A stretch of DNA of 64,000 bases. Origin: Paenibacillus monticola. Lineage in GTDB: Bacteria; Bacillota; Bacilli; Paenibacillales; Paenibacillaceae. Positions 17,665 to 27,400 of the stretch are shown here, in pieces (the stretch's first letter is position 1; every line of letters starts with the position of its first letter). The translations under genes and the position numbers were made by a program. The notes under the pieces were generated by a model. The model had not been told where the DNA came from and did not search any database. It worked only from the letters and a program-made list of their open reading frames with translations. Location: the NCBI RefSeq assembly GCF_009664975.1, contig NZ_WJXB01000001.1, positions 930,001 to 994,000 on the forward strand, in the 5' to 3' direction.

Positions 17665-19593
17665 ATGATCAAAACTACAAGCAAACTGGCATGTGTGGCT
17701 ATAGTACTGCTGGTTATCGCAGGGTGCAATATTGGCGGCAACAGCAATCATACCAGCAATACCATCGGCAGCACCAACAATAGCGGAACAGGAGGAAGTG
17801 AAATGAATACTTCTGATTCTAAAACTCCGTCAAATGCCATCTCAAATACTGCACCTGCGGTCTTTCAGTTTTCTGCGATTCCCAATTACTACACGGAGCT
17901 GTACCGCCCGCAATATCATCTGTCGCCGGAAAGCGGGAATATGAGCGATCCGAATGGAATGGTTTATTTTGAAGGTGAATATCACCAGTTCTACCAGAAC
18001 AGCGGCCAGTGGGGTCACGCCGTTAGCACGGATCTGATCCATTGGCAGCACCTGCCGGTAGCGCTCTTGCGCGATTCGCTCGGGGAGATTTGGTCAGGCA
18101 GCGCCGTGGTGGACTGGAAGGATACGAGCGGTTTTTTTGGCGGAAACGCGGGATTGGTTGCGATCTTTACCCATTTCAAAGGAGGAATGCAGTCGCAGAG
18201 CCTGGCGTACAGTTCTGATAAAGGACGCACCTGGATCAAATATGAGGGCAATCCCGTGATTCCGAATCCAGGACTCAAGGATTTTAGAGATCCCAAGGTA
18301 TTCTGGCATGAGCCCTCGCACGCTTGGGTGATGGTTGTCTCGGTGGACAACCGGGTGAGATTCTATACCTCTCCAGACCTGAAGACCTGGCAGCTGGCCA
18401 GCGAATTCGGCGCCGATCAGGGCTCGCATGCCGCCGTCTGGGAATGTCCGGATCTATTTGAGCTTCCCGTGGAGGGCAGCAAGGAGAAGCGATGGGTGCT
18501 GGCGCTCAGCATCGGCAATAACAGCTCAACCCGTGGCTCGACGGCGCAATATTTTATCGGTAGCTTTGACGGACATATATTCAAGAACGAGAATGATCCC
18601 TCCAAAGTGCTGTGGACCGATTACGGAAAAGACTTCTACGCCGCAGTGTCTTACTCTGATATTCCGCAGACGGACGGCCGCCGGATCTATGTCGGCTGGA
18701 TGTCCAATTGGCGCTATCCGTTCTCCATGCCAAGCACTCCGTGGAAAGGGAATATGTCGCTGCCACGGGAGCTGAAGCTGCGCGACATTCCCGGTGAGGG
18801 ATTGCGCCTCGTCCAGCAGCCGGTGCAAGAGCTGGAAGCCTTGCGTGGCCAAGCGGTCAAGGTGGGAACCCAGCGGTTGGAGCCAGGTCAAAATCCCCTA
18901 GCCAGTCTGCACGGGACTTCCTATGAAATCGATACCGAGTTCACCGTGAAGGGAGATGCGGAATTCGGATTCAAACTGAGAAAAGGCGGAGATCAGGAAA
19001 CACTTATATCGTATAACAACGTTAATTCATTACTGACGGTGGATCGAACCAAATCCGGCGATAGTTCATTTGAAGCCGGGTTTGCCGAAACGGTTCAGGC
19101 TCCCTTAAGAGCGGTAAACGGTAAAATCAGGCTGCATATCTATGTGGATGAATCGACGCTGGAGGTGTTCGGCGCAGACGGCGAGACTGTGGTTTCCAGT
19201 ATTCTGTTCCCGGGGGCTACCAGTAGTGGGCTCGAGTTGTATGTGAAAAAGGGGAACGTGACGCTGGACCAGGCCGTCTTTTATCCGATGGCAAGTGCAT
19301 GGCGGAACGAGGATCCCGACGGCTCGAAACCGCTTCGCGTCCTGCTTAGCCAATCCAGCGTGGATGTTCCGCTTGGCGGCACTGTGGAAGAGGCAGCGGC
19401 GGTCGTTCCGCTAAACGCTCCCCAGGATCTTACTTGGGTATCGAGTGATGAGGCAGTTGCACAGGTGGATAGCCGTAACGGAACATCCGCTGTCGTAAAG
19501 GGGCTGAAGGAAGGCCAGACGGAGATTAAAGCCCTTGCTCTGGGTGGACAAATTTATGCCGTAATGAACGTGTACGTCTATAAACCGGATTGA
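17665..19593 (+). CDS. GH32 fructan hydrolase, surface lipoprotein
   Basis: 642 residues. Signal peptide with lipobox VIAGC (Cys21), then a low-complexity Ser/Thr/Asn linker to about residue 65, so the enzyme should be tethered outside the membrane. The catalytic domain has Asp95 in MSDPNGMVYF (Ser instead of the usual Asn before DPNG), FRDPKV and WECPDLFEL. The GH32 beta-sandwich (LHIYVDESTLEVFGADGETV) is followed by an 80-residue Ig-like (Big2-like) domain ending YVYKPD. The SDPNG variant is shared with the secreted enzyme at 24484 and suggests a polymer-active fructanase, by inference. It would trim fructans beside the binding protein and importer. Confidence 0.88.
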   Translation: MIKTTSKLACVAIVLLVIAGCNIGGNSNHTSNTIGSTNNSGTGGSEMNTSDSKTPSNAISNTAPAVFQFSAIPNYYTELYRPQYHLSPESGNMSDPNGMVYFEGEYHQFYQNSGQWGHAVSTDLIHWQHLPVALLRDSLGEIWSGSAVVDWKDTSGFFGGNAGLVAIFTHFKGGMQSQSLAYSSDKGRTWIKYEGNPVIPNPGLKDFRDPKVFWHEPSHAWVMVVSVDNRVRFYTSPDLKTWQLASEFGADQGSHAAVWECPDLFELPVEGSKEKRWVLALSIGNNSSTRGSTAQYFIGSFDGHIFKNENDPSKVLWTDYGKDFYAAVSYSDIPQTDGRRIYVGWMSNWRYPFSMPSTPWKGNMSLPRELKLRDIPGEGLRLVQQPVQELEALRGQAVKVGTQRLEPGQNPLASLHGTSYEIDTEFTVKGDAEFGFKLRKGGDQETLISYNNVNSLLTVDRTKSGDSSFEAGFAETVQAPLRAVNGKIRLHIYVDESTLEVFGADGETVVSSILFPGATSSGLELYVKKGNVTLDQAVFYPMASAWRNEDPDGSKPLRVLLSQSSVDVPLGGTVEEAAAVVPLNAPQDLTWVSSDEAVAQVDSRNGTSAVVKGLKEGQTEIKALALGGQIYAVMNVYVYKPD

Positions 19594-19610
19594 AATGGAG
19601 TGAAAAGATC

Positions 19611-20546
19611 ATGACAAGCGTAACATCGGCAGCTGAGTCTGCCTCCAAAACTGCCCCATCGAGCAAAAAGCCCCACCGGTATCTGCGGGGAGAAGAAATG
19701 ACCGCCTGGTGGTTCGTGCTTCCTTCTTTTGCTTTGCTGCTCATCTTTGTGTTCTATCCGATGCTGCAAGCCTTTGTGATCAGCTTTCAGAATTATAACC
19801 TGGTGGGATCGACCCGCAGCTTTATCGGGTTGGACAATTACAAGACTCTGGTAACGGACAGGGATTTCCTGGCCAGTCTCAGGCACTCGTTTCATTTTGC
19901 TATCATAGTTATTCCGATTCAGACTGGGATTTCACTGGGGTTGGCACTGTTAATCCAGAAAAAGTTCAAGCTCACTGGTCTGTTCCGCACACTCTATTTC
20001 ATTCCGGTTGTCATTTCTACGGCAGTGGCCGCAACTGTGTTCAAACTGATCTACAACAAGGAATTCGGGATTCTGAACAATGTGCTGAAGACGTTTCATC
20101 TGCCCACTACCAATTTCCTATCCAACCCGGATACGGCGATGAACGGCGTGATCATGCTGGGAATATGGAAAGGCGTAGGCTTTTTCATGATTATCTTCCT
20201 GGCCGGACTGAACAACATTCCGCAAGATTTGTACGAGGCGGCCCGGGTAGACGGTGCTACAAAAATGCAGCAGTTCTTCCGCATTACGCTTCCTTTGCTG
20301 AACCGTACCACCGCCTTCGTTGTGATTATGACGACAATTGATGCAATTAAGCTGTCCGGCCTCGTTTTTGTATTGACCAGTGGAGGACCCAACGGGGCTA
20401 CAGAAACCGCAGTCTATTATATTTATAAAATGGCCTTCCAGCAGATGCAGATGGGCTACGCTACCGCTGCCGCCTTTATTCTGTTCGCGATTGTTCTCGC
20501 CATCTCGCTCGTGCAAATGAGACTGTTCCGGAATGCGGAATATTAA
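19611..20546 (+). CDS. ABC sugar transporter permease, MalF-type
   Basis: 311 residues with about six membrane segments (WWFVLPSFALLLIFVFYPML first). The EAA loop is DLYEAARVDGATKMQQFFRI, and VLTSGGPNGATETAVYYIYK follows as in CUT1 permeases. The ATG follows GGAGTG; the upstream GH32 stop is 17 bases before it, so translation is likely coupled. It pairs with the permease at 20631 and probably with the binding lipoprotein at 10377. No ATPase gene is present in the window, so a shared ATPase encoded elsewhere is expected. Confidence 0.92.
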   Translation: MTSVTSAAESASKTAPSSKKPHRYLRGEEMTAWWFVLPSFALLLIFVFYPMLQAFVISFQNYNLVGSTRSFIGLDNYKTLVTDRDFLASLRHSFHFAIIVIPIQTGISLGLALLIQKKFKLTGLFRTLYFIPVVISTAVAATVFKLIYNKEFGILNNVLKTFHLPTTNFLSNPDTAMNGVIMLGIWKGVGFFMIIFLAGLNNIPQDLYEAARVDGATKMQQFFRITLPLLNRTTAFVVIMTTIDAIKLSGLVFVLTSGGPNGATETAVYYIYKMAFQQMQMGYATAAAFILFAIVLAISLVQMRLFRNAEY

Positions 20547-20630
20547 TGGAGACGCTTTTCTGTAGTCAATTTTGCTGCAGGAGAATTTTAAGGAAGCGGC
20601 TGTTTCGTAAAACTACTAGGAGGAATCCAC

Positions 20631-21470
20631 ATGAACCGCTTTGCAAGCATTGCCAAGTATACGGTTATGACCGTCTTGGCTGTCATTTCAATTATCCCGA
20701 TCCTCTGGATGATCTCGGGTTCACTGCGCCCTTATGAGGAATTGTTCAAGTACTCCTCCAGCCTGAATTTTCATTTGTTCGTTCCTGTCCGGCCAACGCT
20801 GGCTAACTTCAAAGAGGTTATCTTCAATGAGCGCAACCCTTTTCTCCGCTATATCACTAATACACTGTTTGTTGCAGGGATTGTAACCTTGCTGGTGCTG
20901 CTAGTGAATTCGATGTCGGCGTTTGCTTTTGCCAAGCTGCGTTTCCGTGGGAAAGCGATGGTCTTCGCACTGTTCATGTCGGCGATGATTATTCCCGGTG
21001 AAGTAACGCTGGTCCCGAACTATCTGCTGATGAATTATTTCGGCTGGCTTAACTCCTATAAGGCGCTGGTGATTCCTTCGATGCTGTCTGTGTTCGGAAT
21101 CTTTCTGCTGCGGCAGTTCTTCGCGGAAATTCCAGATGAGATTCTGGAGGCGGCCAAAATCGACGGAGCCTCGATGCCGCGAACCTTTTCTCGTATTGTT
21201 TTGCCTGCGGCTGTCCCACCGATGATCACCCTTGCGCTGATGACCTTTCTTGGCAACTGGGATTCATATCTGTGGCCACTGATCGTTATCAATGATGAAA
21301 AGAAACAGATGATCCAGGTAGCCATTGCCGCTTTCTCTTCGGTGGAAGGAACAGATTGGTCTAAGATTCTTGCCGCAAGTACCATTTCCACAGTTCCGAT
21401 CCTGATCCTGTTTCTGTTCCTTCAGCGCTATTACATCCAGGGCATTACGATGTCCGGTGTGAAAGGGTAA
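20631..21470 (+). CDS. ABC sugar transporter permease, MalG-type
   Basis: 279 residues, six predicted membrane segments. The EAA loop is EILEAAKIDGASMPRTFSRI and the C-terminus is IQGITMSGVKG, both typical of MalG-like permeases. ATG follows TAGGAGG at ideal spacing. Second permease subunit of the fructan-cluster importer, 84 bases after its partner. No clear terminator follows; the next 380 bases are degraded sequence. Confidence 0.93.
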   Translation: MNRFASIAKYTVMTVLAVISIIPILWMISGSLRPYEELFKYSSSLNFHLFVPVRPTLANFKEVIFNERNPFLRYITNTLFVAGIVTLLVLLVNSMSAFAFAKLRFRGKAMVFALFMSAMIIPGEVTLVPNYLLMNYFGWLNSYKALVIPSMLSVFGIFLLRQFFAEIPDEILEAAKIDGASMPRTFSRIVLPAAVPPMITLALMTFLGNWDSYLWPLIVINDEKKQMIQVAIAAFSSVEGTDWSKILAASTISTVPILILFLFLQRYYIQGITMSGVKG

Positions 21471-21851
21471 TGCTGCAGCCATTCCACTGATCTGATTTTA
21501 TAACAAAAAGTAGGTCTGAAAATCCCTAGGCTAAGCAAGTATGAGAGAGAACGTTTGTCAAATAAGCCATTATCAAGACCGATAAACTCCAAGGACGAAC
21601 AGCGGCTTGTCAACAATTCGGGGTGATAGGGCTCTTTGTTCTTCTAGATGTGATAGATAACTGCTAACAGCATCCAAGCAATGGAAATGATTGCAAGTTT
21701 ATGGCTTCTATGCCTCATCAGTTGCAAGTAGCGGTTTCGGATTTCGGGAAGCTATCGCGTTGCTGCTTATCACGAGAGGAGCAGAAGGGACTTATTATGC
21801 AACCCGGACTCTATCTGGTAGTATGGGCTCCTATTTAGTAAATACTTGTAG
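21471..21851. other. Degraded intergenic DNA
   Basis: Short frames only (for example 21691-21909), with no ribosome sites and no recognised motifs. Because the following bases are the tail of a lost solute-binding protein gene, this stretch is probably the debris of that gene or of the deletion that removed it. Confidence 0.4.
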
Positions 21852-21950
21852 ATACCACAGCGGCACTCGATTGACGAACTCGACCGCCTGGGCCTGCAGG
21901 AATGGCTGAAGATCAAACAGGGCGGCTACGACAGAGCGACGCAAAAATAA
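21852..21950 (+). pseudogene. C-terminal relic of an ABC sugar-binding protein gene
   Basis: The last codons before the TAA at 21948 read SIDELDRLGLQEWLKIKQGG followed by YDRATQK. This helix is the characteristic C-terminus of large LplA/YesO-like solute-binding lipoproteins (pattern ID.LN.LGL.E.LKI.Q..YDR). An in-frame TAG precedes it and no start exists. It is a different subfamily from the intact binding protein at 10377, which ends AYADLPQK. It marks where a binding-protein gene once preceded the GH32-fructokinase pair. Confidence 0.7.
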
Positions 21951-21996
21951 TATATATATAAAGTTCAGCTTATCCAGGAGAAAAGGAGAAATCATA

Positions 21997-23493
21997 ATGT
22001 CAGTGATCACAAAACAAAACTATCGGGGTGCTTATCATTTTTCGCCCCAAGAAATGTGGATGAACGATCCGAATGGGCTGGTATATTTCGAGGGGGAATA
22101 TCATTTGTTCTTCCAGCATCACCCGGACGGAATGACCATGGGAGAGATGCATTGGGGTCATGCGGTGAGCAGGGATCTGGTGGCTTGGGAAGAGCTGCCG
22201 ATTGCGCTGGTGCCGGATGAACTGGGCATGATTTTCTCGGGAAGTGCCGTTGTCGACTGGAAGAATACGACGGGATTTTTTGAGGATAAGCCGGGACTGG
22301 TAGCGATCTTTACGCATCATCTGAATATGCCGGAAGGACAACCTGCTATTCAGTGCCAAAGTCTAGCCTACAGTAAAGACAATGGCAGAACCTGGACGAA
22401 ATACGCTGGAAATCCGGTGCTTCGGCATGAGACCTTCATTGATTTTCGTGATCCCAAGGTATTCTGGGATAAAGAACAGAGCCGGTGGGTCATGATTGTT
22501 GCCTGTGGCCAGACGGTGTGTTTATACCATTCTCCTGATCTGATCCGCTGGACCTTTGCCAGCGAATTCGGCGGGGGCATCGGCTCGCATGACGGGGTAT
22601 GGGAGTGTCCGGACCTGTTTCCGCTAGCTGTGGATGGCGATAAGGATAATATCAAATGGGTGATGCTCGTGAGTATCGGTGCAGATCTGGCATTTGAGGA
22701 AGGCTCAAGAACGCAGTATTTCACAGGCTGCTTCGACGGAGCGGTATTCACTCCTGACGAAGAATCCCGGAGCATCCGCTGGCTGGACTACGGAAGAGAT
22801 AATTATGCTGGCGTAAGCTGGTCCGATCTTCCCGAAGAAGACGGAAGACGGCTGTTTATCGGCTGGATGAGTAACTGGATGTATGCTGACCAGACTCCGG
22901 CGGAAGGGTTCCGCGGGGCGATGACGATTCCCCGGGAGCTTGCGCTGGAATCAAGAAACGGGGTGGTTACGCTCATTCAGAAGCCTGCAAGAGAGCTGGA
23001 AGCGGTGCGTATCCCGGTCCTGTCCCTTACAAATGCTTCGGTACAAGAGGTTAATGCGGCCTGCGCCAGTCTTCAATTGGATGCTTATGTCATTGAGGCG
23101 GAGTTCGCGCGCGGTACATCTGCCGGCTTCCGAGTAAAAGCAGGTGCCAAACAGCAAACTGTTGTCGGGATTAACGGTCAGACGGAAGAGATGTATGTGG
23201 ACCGTTCCGCTTCCGGGAAGATTGACTTTCACAAGCTGTTCCCTGGACTTCATTCCGCGAAGCTTACGGCACAGGCTGCGACCTATGATCTGTGTATTTA
23301 TGTGGATCGTTCCTCAGTTGAGGTGTTCGGCAACGGCGGTCAGGCAGTTCTTACGGATCTTATATTCCCCGAGCCTGAATCCGGTGCTCTAACTGCATTT
23401 GTAGAACTTGAAGAAGACTTGTTCCTTTCGCTGAAAATCTATGATCTGGTTTCATCTGCCGCATCCGGCAGAACCGGTAAGCAGGAGGTGTAA
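21997..23493 (+). CDS. GH32 beta-fructofuranosidase, cytoplasmic
   Basis: 498 residues without signal peptide. Catalytic blocks: Asp24 in MWMNDPNGLVYF, Asp in FRDPKVFW and Glu in VWECPDLFPL. The beta-sandwich motif LCIYVDRSSVEVFGNGGQAV is present. ATG follows AAAAGGAG. Sequence blocks around EDNGRTW and LAYSKDNGRTWTKYAGNPVL resemble levanase/fructan exo-hydrolases more than the enzyme at 16150, so the two cytoplasmic GH32 proteins may take different chain lengths or linkages; this is inference. The fructokinase gene starts five bases after its stop, a clear two-gene operon that couples fructose release to phosphorylation. Confidence 0.9.
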   Translation: MSVITKQNYRGAYHFSPQEMWMNDPNGLVYFEGEYHLFFQHHPDGMTMGEMHWGHAVSRDLVAWEELPIALVPDELGMIFSGSAVVDWKNTTGFFEDKPGLVAIFTHHLNMPEGQPAIQCQSLAYSKDNGRTWTKYAGNPVLRHETFIDFRDPKVFWDKEQSRWVMIVACGQTVCLYHSPDLIRWTFASEFGGGIGSHDGVWECPDLFPLAVDGDKDNIKWVMLVSIGADLAFEEGSRTQYFTGCFDGAVFTPDEESRSIRWLDYGRDNYAGVSWSDLPEEDGRRLFIGWMSNWMYADQTPAEGFRGAMTIPRELALESRNGVVTLIQKPARELEAVRIPVLSLTNASVQEVNAACASLQLDAYVIEAEFARGTSAGFRVKAGAKQQTVVGINGQTEEMYVDRSASGKIDFHKLFPGLHSAKLTAQAATYDLCIYVDRSSVEVFGNGGQAVLTDLIFPEPESGALTAFVELEEDLFLSLKIYDLVSSAASGRTGKQEV

Positions 23494-23498
23494 CTTAG

Positions 23499-24389
23499 AT
23501 GCGTATAGGAGCCATTGAAGCAGGTGGAACGAAATTTATATGCGGGATCGGGGATGAGAGCGGGCGGATTGAGGATCAGATCAGCTTCCCGACCAGGCAT
23601 CCGGATCTGACGATGCCCCAAGTAATTGATTATTTTCAAGACAAAGGGGCAGAAGCCATCGGAATTGGATCATTTGGGCCGATTGATATCCGCCTAGATA
23701 GCCCAACTTACGGTTACGTTACGACAACGCCTAAGCCTGGATGGGCGAATTATGATCTGCTCGGAACTTTGAAGCAAGTTTTTTCCGTTCCGTTCGGCTG
23801 GGATACGGATGTTAACGCAGCTGTATATGGTGAGGTGAAATGGGGGGCTGCACAGGGCTTGTCCAATTGCTTGTACATTACCGTAGGAACGGGTATCGGC
23901 GTCGGCGTATATGCGGAAGGCAGATTAGTCCATGGTCTTGTACATCCTGAGGGCGGGCATGTGCTTACGAGGCGCCATCCGGAAGATGATTTTTCCGGTG
24001 TTTGTCCTTATCATGGGGACTGCCTCGAAGGAATGGCGGCAGGTCCCGCCATTGAAGCCCGCTGGGGGAAGAAGGGCCATGAGCTTCCGGCAGAGCACAA
24101 GGCATGGGAGATGGAGGCTTTTTACATTGCCCAGTCCATAACACAAGCTATTTTACTTCTCTCCCCGCACAAAATAATTCTCGGCGGCGGTGTGATGCAG
24201 CAACCGCAGCTATATCCGCTGATTCGGGAGGCCGTACGCCAGAACCTGAACGGCTATGTCAGCTCAAGTACTATTCAGAATCACATGGATGAGTACATTA
24301 CAGCTCCGGGTCTTGGCCAGCAGGCGGGATTATGCGGCGCTTTGGCCTTGGGACTTACTGCAATGAGCAATCAAATTTCTACTATATAA
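23499..24389 (+). CDS. scrK: ROK-family fructokinase
   Basis: 296 residues. N-terminal phosphate-binding motif GAIEAGGTKFICGIG; sugar site around DTDVNAAVYGEVKWGAAQGL; ATP motif TVGTGIGVGVY; and the ROK zinc motif in CPYHGDCLEGMAAGPAIEAR. This matches bacterial fructokinases of the ScrK/YdhR/GmuE type, which phosphorylate fructose with ATP in the cytoplasm. ATG follows GGAGGTG. It is coupled to the GH32 gene upstream. A terminator follows. A diverged C-terminal fragment of the same gene lies at 9487-9684. Mannose or another hexose is possible as substrate, but the GH32 context favours fructose. Confidence 0.88.
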   Translation: MRIGAIEAGGTKFICGIGDESGRIEDQISFPTRHPDLTMPQVIDYFQDKGAEAIGIGSFGPIDIRLDSPTYGYVTTTPKPGWANYDLLGTLKQVFSVPFGWDTDVNAAVYGEVKWGAAQGLSNCLYITVGTGIGVGVYAEGRLVHGLVHPEGGHVLTRRHPEDDFSGVCPYHGDCLEGMAAGPAIEARWGKKGHELPAEHKAWEMEAFYIAQSITQAILLLSPHKIILGGGVMQQPQLYPLIREAVRQNLNGYVSSSTIQNHMDEYITAPGLGQQAGLCGALALGLTAMSNQISTI

Positions 24390-24399
24390 AACAACAAGC

Positions 24400-24437
24400 A
24401 AGGCCGGCCAGTTATGCATACGTAACAAGCCGGCCTT
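24400..24437 (+). terminator. Terminator after fructokinase
   Basis: AAGGCCGGC pairs exactly with GCCGGCCTT around a 20-base loop, 11 bases after the stop. The tail is ACTCTTC, so U-richness is modest. Confidence 0.75.
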
Positions 24438-24483
24438 ACTCTTCAAAAGGGGACTTCTAATTTACAGGAAAAGAGGGTAAAGG

Positions 24484-27400
24484 ATGAACCGGAAAGCGAA
24501 ATTTGCACTAAACATTCTGCTGGTGGCAGGAATCATAATGACATCAACAGGGATGACAATAGTTAATCCTGAGACAGGTTGGGCTGCAGCGGCAGATCAG
24601 ACATCCGGCAAAGGGATAGAGGAAGGGAATATTTCTGGAAACGCTACCAATTTGAATAGTAACCTGACGGGATGGCGCACAGCCGGAAAAGGAAGGCTGG
24701 AGAACACAGCGGAAGGACTTCTGCTGACATCGGACCTGCATGAAAATGTGCTGGCTTTATCCGAGACTACTGCGGATGATTTTATCTATGAAGCTGACGT
24801 AATGATGAAGGAGGGAGAGCCTGATGCTACGCTGCTCTTCCGTTCCAATGAGGATGGGCAGCAAGCCTATATGCTGCAAATCTTACCACAGGCCGGGTTG
24901 ATCCGCTTAAGAGATGCTAACAACAGCGAAGGCAGACTAAACGAGGAGCGCGAGGTTCCTTTGGTCCAGGGCGAAATCTATCATCTTAAGGTGAAGACAC
25001 AGGGTTCCTCACTAAAAGTATATTGGGGAAATCAATACAAGCCTGTGATTGATACCCAAGATAGTGCCTATCTCTCCGGACGGCTCGGGCTCCACATCTG
25101 GGATGGAGCCGCGTTGTTCCAAAACATAATTGTAAGCGATCTGAAAGGCAATCTGGAGACAGTACTGGCAAGCAAAGGCCAGTGGCAGCCTGATCTCAGC
25201 GGCAAAAAAGGGACCTCTATCCATCAGAGCAAGGCGTTGCTGATCTATAACAAGCCGGCTGCTGATCTGGTGTATGAAGGGCAGATTTCATTTCCTGCCA
25301 ATGCGGTTGCCGGCCTGGCCTTCCGGTCCTCTGCCGACGGAATGAGTGGATATGAAGCTTCGCTGGTGAAGGAGGGGAATCAGATCCGTGTCCGTTTAAC
25401 CAAAGCAGACGGCACGGTGATCGCAAGCTCGGCACGTACTTATCCGAGTCAAGCGGGGGCAAAACATGCGGTTGAGATACAGGCGAAGGGGAAAAAAATT
25501 CAGATTTTTGTGGATGGATATACTCCGGCGGCTATCGACGTTACGGATAGTTCCTACGGGTCCGGGAACGCGGGGCTTGTAGTAAACAGTGGGACCGCCT
25601 ATTTTCAGAACACCTATGTCACAGATGCTACCAGCTATAATAATGAAAAATATCGACCGAAATATCATTACACCCCAATGAGCGGTTCTGTCAGTGATCC
25701 GAACGGACTGGTCTATTTTGCAGGCGAATATCATCTCTTCCATCAGGATGGTGGCACATGGGCTCACGCAGTCAGCAAAGATATGCTGAATTGGAAGCGC
25801 CTCCCGATCGCCCTCCACTGGAATGATTACGGGCATGTTTGGTCCGGATCTGCTGTAGCGGATTTGAACAATGCCTCAGGTCTGTTCGCGGATTCGGGCG
25901 GCCAAGGGCTTCTCGCCTACTATACCTCCTATAATCCGGATGCCCCTAACGGCAACCAGCAGATTGGTCTGGCTTACAGCAAGGATCAGGGTCGTACATG
26001 GGAATATGCCGAAGATCGTCCTATTGTCATTGAGAACCCCGGGAAGAACGGAGAGGAGCCCGGAGGCTGGGATTTCCGTGATCCCAAGGTAGTGCGTGAT
26101 GAGGGGAATAACCGCTGGGTCATGGTAGTATCGGGCGGCGATCATATCCGTTTTTTCACCTCAACAAATTTGCTCGACTGGAAGTTGACTGATAACTGGG
26201 GTTATGGCGATTATGTCCGCGGCGGTGTGTGGGAATGTCCTGACTTGTTCCCGCTTACGGTACAGGGAACCTCGGAGAAGAAATGGGTACTCATGATTAG
26301 TACAGGAGCGAATCCGGCAACGGGCGGTTCGGATGCGGAATATTTTGTGGGGAGTCTGACGGCTGAAGGGAAGTTCGTGAACGATAACCCGGCCGGAACT
26401 GTACTGAGAACTGATTTTGGCAAGGAATTCTATGCCTCCATGTCCTTCTCTGACATGCAGGATGGACGCCGGGTGATGCTGGCCTGGATGTCGAACTGGG
26501 ATTATCCGTTTGCCTTTCCGACAGTAGGCTGGAAGGGGGAATTGACGGTTCCTAGAGAAGTTACCTTGGTCAAGACCAATGATGGCCTCCGGCTTGCCCA
26601 GAGTCCGATCATAGAGCTGGAATCTCTGCGCAGCGGACTTTATTCTGCGTCTAACAAGAATGTCAGTCCTTCTTCGCAAAATCTGTTGAAAGACATTACT
26701 TCCGGTGCCTACGAAATCGAAGCCGAGGTGGAAATTCCCGCCGGAAGCAGCGTATCAGAATTTGGATTGAGCGTGCGTGAAGGTGCAGCTCAGAAGACGA
26801 TTGTGGGCTACAAGCCGAATGTGAGCACCGTGTTTGTGGACCGTTCCCTTTCCGGAGTGACGGATTTCTCCAGCCTGTTCAGTACCAGACATGAAACGCA
26901 GGCGTTAACGGAGAACGGCCGAATCAAGCTGCGCATTCTAGTAGATGAATCTTCGGTAGAGGTGTTTGTAAATGGTGGGAAGTCCGTATTCTCGGTTGCT
27001 ATTTTCCCGGACCCGGCCAGCCGGGGAATGAGTTTCTATACCAAGGACGGCAATGTGAAGGTTGTATCCTTGAAAGTAAATAAACTGGGATCGGTATGGA
27101 ATCCTGAGGCGGATCTCTCCACCCGCATTGTCATGGATACCAGTGACCGTGAACTGGGTGTAGGGCAAAGCGAAAAGCTGCTGGCGGCCCTGGAAAATGG
27201 ACCCGGCAATGGTACAGAGCCGCTGATATGGAAGTCCAGTAACCCGGAGGTCATACGAATAAAGGCGGCAGGCGATTTCCAGGCGGCGATTGAGGCAGTA
27301 AATGCAGGGGGGTCTGTCATTTCGGTATCCACTCCGAATGGAAAGGCATCTGCAAGTTTACATGTGCAAGCCTTTGGCGGAACACTCCGCACCAACCTCA

